Assembly: GCA_022709605.1 (NCBI GenBank)
Contig: JAKLIM010000171.1
Span: 1 to 7,595 of the forward strand
Source: Bacteroidota bacterium
GTDB lineage: Bacteria > Bacteroidota > Bacteroidia > Bacteroidales > Paludibacteraceae
Length of the DNA stretch: 7,595 nt
Direction of reading: 5' to 3'
In this document: positions 5,545 to 7,595 of the stretch, one piece after another
Layout of the letters: each line of letters opens with the position of its first letter
Numbering within the stretch: position 1 is the stretch's first letter
The notes under the pieces: model-generated
Databases searched by the model: none
The model's input: only the letters and a program-made list of their open reading frames with translations
What the model was told of the DNA's origin: nothing
Position numbers and translations under genes: made by a program

Positions 5545-6087
5545 TTAATTAGCAGAGATAGAATCAGGAGCCACTGTATCAATATTCTTTGGAACGGTTT
5601 GACTCTCGATGATCGATTTCATTGTTTTATTCAGATATGGTTCTGCTTCAAGAGCTGTCATTCCTTCTTTGAAATCATAAAGGGCATTTATCAAACCTTG
5701 TCTAACAAGTGTTTCGTTAAATGCAAGTGTAGATACGCCCAATAAACCATCTTTCATTTGTTGTTTAAATGAATTTCCAAATTGAAGACCTAACTGAAAA
5801 ATTTCATCTTTATTATCAGCTTCCTTTTTATCAGCTTCAGCCTCTTTAGTCGCTTTATCAATTCCCTGAAGTAATAATGATATTTTTGCTTCTAAACTGT
5901 CAGGATTAGCCTTGTAAGGTTGCAAATAAAAATTAGTAATAATATTTCCGTTTGCCAGTCCAAATGCATAGTTTAAGCTGTCTGCCTGAGTTTCAATTTT
6001 AGGCAATTGGACTTTGTCCTTGTTGCACGAAGTGAAAGTAAAAGCTGCAACAATAATCACTGCAAGCAATATGTTAATTTTTTTCAT
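5545..6087 (-). CDS. Lipoprotein with FKBP N-terminal domain only (no PPIase domain)
   Basis: This 180-residue protein begins with a lipoprotein signal almost identical to that of the next gene (MKKINILLAV..., lipobox FTSC, Cys21). It carries the two-unit helical FKBP_N-type domain: LNYAFGLANG near residue 38, FQLGLQFGNSFKQQ near 97, and VRQGLINALYDFKEGMTA near 128. The protein then stops after YLNKTMKS and a short Pro-containing tail ending in PDSISAN. The FKBP catalytic domain is absent, and the 38-bp gap to the next gene leaves no room for a decayed remnant, so the frame looks like a stable short protein rather than a frameshifted gene. A Lys/Glu/Asp-rich insert at about residues 79-94 (ATKEAEADKKEADNKD) distinguishes it from its paralogues. 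A reasonable inference is a structural or chaperone subunit that dimerises with the full-length FKBPs through the shared N-domain. Confidence 0.85.
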   Translation of the reverse strand: MKKINILLAVIIVAAFTFTSCNKDKVQLPKIETQADSLNYAFGLANGNIITNFYLQPYKANPDSLEAKISLLLQGIDKATKEAEADKKEADNKDEIFQLGLQFGNSFKQQMKDGLLGVSTLAFNETLVRQGLINALYDFKEGMTALEAEPYLNKTMKSIIESQTVPKNIDTVAPDSISAN

Positions 6088-6127
6088 TATTGATATTTAA
6101 TTATGTTATTCGAATTTAATAATGAAA

Positions 6128-6634
6128 TTATTGAGCAGGAACTGAATCAGGCATTGCAGGTGGAGGTGCTTGTTGACCCATTTTTTTCTCCTGAATTGCC
6201 ATCATTGTTACTCGGATATATTCTTCAGCTTGTTCAGCAGTCATACCTTCTTTGTAATCGTTTAATGCATTCACTAAACCCTGTCTTACCATTTTGGTGT
6301 CAAATACCAGTGTTGAATCACCCATCAAACCCTGTTTTTTCTGTTGTTTGAAAGAACCGCCGATTTGTAAACCTAACTTGTACATTTCATCTTCATTAGC
6401 GTCGCCTTTATATGCTTTGTCTAATGCTTTCAATAATTCAATCATTGGTTGATCAGTCGAATCATTTTGCATGTAGTAACTTTTAATTCCATCTCCGTTA
6501 GCTAAACCAAGAGTATAATTCAGACTGTCGTTTACAGTACTTAATTTTACTTCTTTTGGTTCGAATTTATTACACGAAGTGAATACTAAAACGGCAACCA
6601 AAGTTACCATTGTAAAAATACTTTGTTTTTTCAT
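6128..6634 (-). CDS. Lipoprotein with FKBP N-terminal domain only (no PPIase domain)
   Basis: At 168 residues this is the shortest of the four related genes. It has a lipoprotein signal (MKKQSIFTMV..., lipobox FTSC, Cys21), then two N-domain units: LNYTLGLANGDGIKSYY at about residues 38-54 and KLGLQIGGSFKQQ at about 86-98. The conserved GLMGDSTLVFDTKMVRQGL segment (102-120) and GMTAEQAEEYIRVTM (130-144) follow. Where full-length relatives continue into the linker helix and FKBP fold, this protein ends in a Pro-rich tail (APPPAMPDSVPAQ). The tail motif PDS-x-x-A is shared with the neighbouring short paralogue, so the two probably come from one already shortened ancestor. The gene lies 32 bp behind the first FKBP gene and 40 bp before the next short paralogue. 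Envelope location is expected from the signal; a dimerisation or chaperone role is inferred from the domain. Confidence 0.85.
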   Translation of the reverse strand: MKKQSIFTMVTLVAVLVFTSCNKFEPKEVKLSTVNDSLNYTLGLANGDGIKSYYMQNDSTDQPMIELLKALDKAYKGDANEDEMYKLGLQIGGSFKQQKKQGLMGDSTLVFDTKMVRQGLVNALNDYKEGMTAEQAEEYIRVTMMAIQEKKMGQQAPPPAMPDSVPAQ

Positions 6635-6666
6635 TTTTTTGATAATTAATTTATTAAATATGTTTT

Positions 6667-7503
6667 TTACTTTTTCTTGTTTTTAGCTGCCGGTTTTGTT
6701 GTTGAACTTTTCTTTATAGGTTTTACTGCAGGCTTTACGTTTGTTTCGGTATTTTCAATTGCAGTAACTTCTTTAAATGTTTTAATGCCAAGCAATTCTA
6801 CATCGAAAACTAATGTTGCAAAAGGTGGAATTACACCGCCAGCTCCCTGCTCGCCATAACCCAGTGTATAAGGTACAAAGAATTTGTATTTTGAACCAAC
6901 ACTCATTAATTGCACACCTTCGGTCCAGCCTTTAATTACCTGATTCAAAGGAAATTCAATCGGTTCACCACGATCAATCGAGCTGTCAAATTTTGTTCCG
7001 TTGAGAAGCGTACCGGTATAATGTACTTTTACCGTATCCTGTACAGATGGTTTTTTACCTTCGGCAGGAACGATTACTTTGTATTGTAAACCGGTAAGGG
7101 TTACATTTACGCCTTCAGCCGACATATTTTCTGCAAGAAATTTTTCGCCTTCTGCTTTTTTAAGATCAGTTTCTATTGCCTGAGCTTTGGTAATGTAATT
7201 TTTAAAAAACTCAGTGGCAACTTCTGATGACATTAAGGAAGAGTCACCTTTCAATGCGGTTGAAAATCCTTTGATAAGCAAATCGATGTTCGACTTTCCA
7301 CCGGGAATGCCTTTAAGATTTTTGGCAAAATCGTTTCCTACATTTAATCCTAATGCATAACTCATTGAGTCTACTTCGTTAGCGAAAATAATTACATTTT
7401 CAATAACGGGTAAATTTTTTGACTTTTTGTTTTTCTTTTCTTTAGCCTCAGCCGATCCGAAAATTAAGCTCAAAACCATGAGCAGTAAAACTGTTTTTTT
7501 CAT
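6667..7503 (-). CDS. Exported soluble FKBP-type peptidyl-prolyl isomerase (FKBP_N + FKBP_C)
   Basis: This is the first gene of the four-gene cluster, 278 residues. The signal peptide is of the ordinary Sec type (MKKTVLLLMV..., cleavage likely after SAEA at residue 20) with no lipobox, so this member should be free in the periplasm. The N-domain (about 43-115) has a single unit (MSYALGLNVGNDFAKN onward) instead of the two in the other three proteins. The catalytic domain (about 137-242) keeps Tyr162, Phe172, Asp173, Phe184, Val189-Ile190, Trp193, Tyr216, Ile225 and Phe233 of the FKBP pocket, plus the bacterial GYGEQGAGGVIPP flap. The protein ends in a low-complexity, strongly basic tail (about 255-278, rich in Lys, Pro, Ala and Thr) beyond the normal FKBP end. 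It is expected to speed prolyl isomerisation during envelope protein folding. The ATG at 7503 gives a well-formed signal peptide. Confidence 0.95.
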   Translation of the reverse strand: MKKTVLLLMVLSLIFGSAEAKEKKNKKSKNLPVIENVIIFANEVDSMSYALGLNVGNDFAKNLKGIPGGKSNIDLLIKGFSTALKGDSSLMSSEVATEFFKNYITKAQAIETDLKKAEGEKFLAENMSAEGVNVTLTGLQYKVIVPAEGKKPSVQDTVKVHYTGTLLNGTKFDSSIDRGEPIEFPLNQVIKGWTEGVQLMSVGSKYKFFVPYTLGYGEQGAGGVIPPFATLVFDVELLGIKTFKEVTAIENTETNVKPAVKPIKKSSTTKPAAKNKKK

Positions 7504-7595
7504 CTGTTAATTATTTGTATTTACTTTTTTGATAATGACAAAATTTTATATTCATTTTTCTGATTTTATTTATACTATTTCTAAAAGTTCAACCT
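7504..7595. other. Upstream region of the FKBP cluster
   Basis: These 92 AT-rich bp should contain the cluster promoter if it is not further right. On the minus strand AAATTTTG (7546-7539) is one base off the TAnnTTTG box, but no TTTG lies about 19 bp upstream of it, so I do not call a promoter. No gene is visible; the window ends here. Confidence 0.4.

Noticed and set aside
4862..5745. Plus-strand frames opposite the FKBP genes (4862-5104, 5133-5348, 5539-5745)
   Set aside because: They are shadows of genes with complete motifs on the minus strand and have no family features of their own.
5507..6127. Hidden remnants of FKBP catalytic domains after the short paralogues
   Set aside because: The gaps after the two short genes (38 and 40 bp) are too small, and no FKBP-like motif can be read in other frames there.
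6103..6351. Plus-strand 82-codon frame starting between two cluster genes
   Set aside because: It covers the 3' end of the short FKBP_N gene in antisense and has no recognisable product.
7539..7546. Promoter box for the FKBP cluster (AAATTTTG on the minus strand)
   Set aside because: The first base deviates from TAnnTTTG and no -33 TTTG is found at the expected spacing.

Overview
The window looks like chromosomal DNA from a member of the Bacteroidota, probably of the Bacteroidales/Marinilabiliales type. The grounds are low G+C content, A-rich leaders without Shine-Dalgarno sequences before almost every start codon, a good match to the Bacteroidetes housekeeping promoter (TTTG, 19 bp, TAnnTTTG) in front of an Lrp-family gene, a TrpS with a KMGKS signature, and several small lipoproteins with the lipobox FTSC-N. 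The assignment comes from gene and promoter style, not from a marker gene.

Left part, + strand: the 3' portion of a zinc-type medium-chain (RspB/LgoD-like) sugar-acid or polyol dehydrogenase enters from the left edge (2-712). A 289-bp gap follows, with a hairpin, a short GC-richer patch and a 7-bp tandem repeat that runs almost to the next start codon. Next is a HAD-IA phosphatase of the phosphoglycolate phosphatase type (1002-1670). A strong 14-bp bidirectional terminator (1708-1743) separates it from the convergent minus-strand genes.

Middle part, minus strand, in transcription order: an Lrp/AsnC-family regulator (4434-3979) with its own promoter, tryptophanyl-tRNA synthetase trpS (3857-2862), a small secreted protein of unknown function that needs a TTG or CTG start (2817-2431), and a two-helix membrane protein of unknown function (2332-1772). 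The lrp-trpS gap is bounded by a perfect 14-bp inverted repeat. It includes the lrp stop codon and the first base of the trpS start codon, and it encloses a 16-bp perfect palindrome.

Right part, minus strand: an apparent four-gene operon (7503 to 4625, gaps of 32, 40 and 38 bp) closed by a hairpin terminator at 4572-4599. All four genes are relatives of Mip/FkpA-type FKBP prolyl isomerases. The first encodes a soluble exported FKBP and the last a lipoprotein FKBP, both with complete active sites. The two between them are lipoproteins that keep the N-terminal helical (dimerisation/chaperone-type) domain and have no catalytic domain at all. This arrangement of complete and catalytic-domain-free paralogues, which may form mixed dimers in the cell envelope, is the most interesting content of the window. 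I saw no tRNA, rRNA, CRISPR array, insertion sequence or phage gene.
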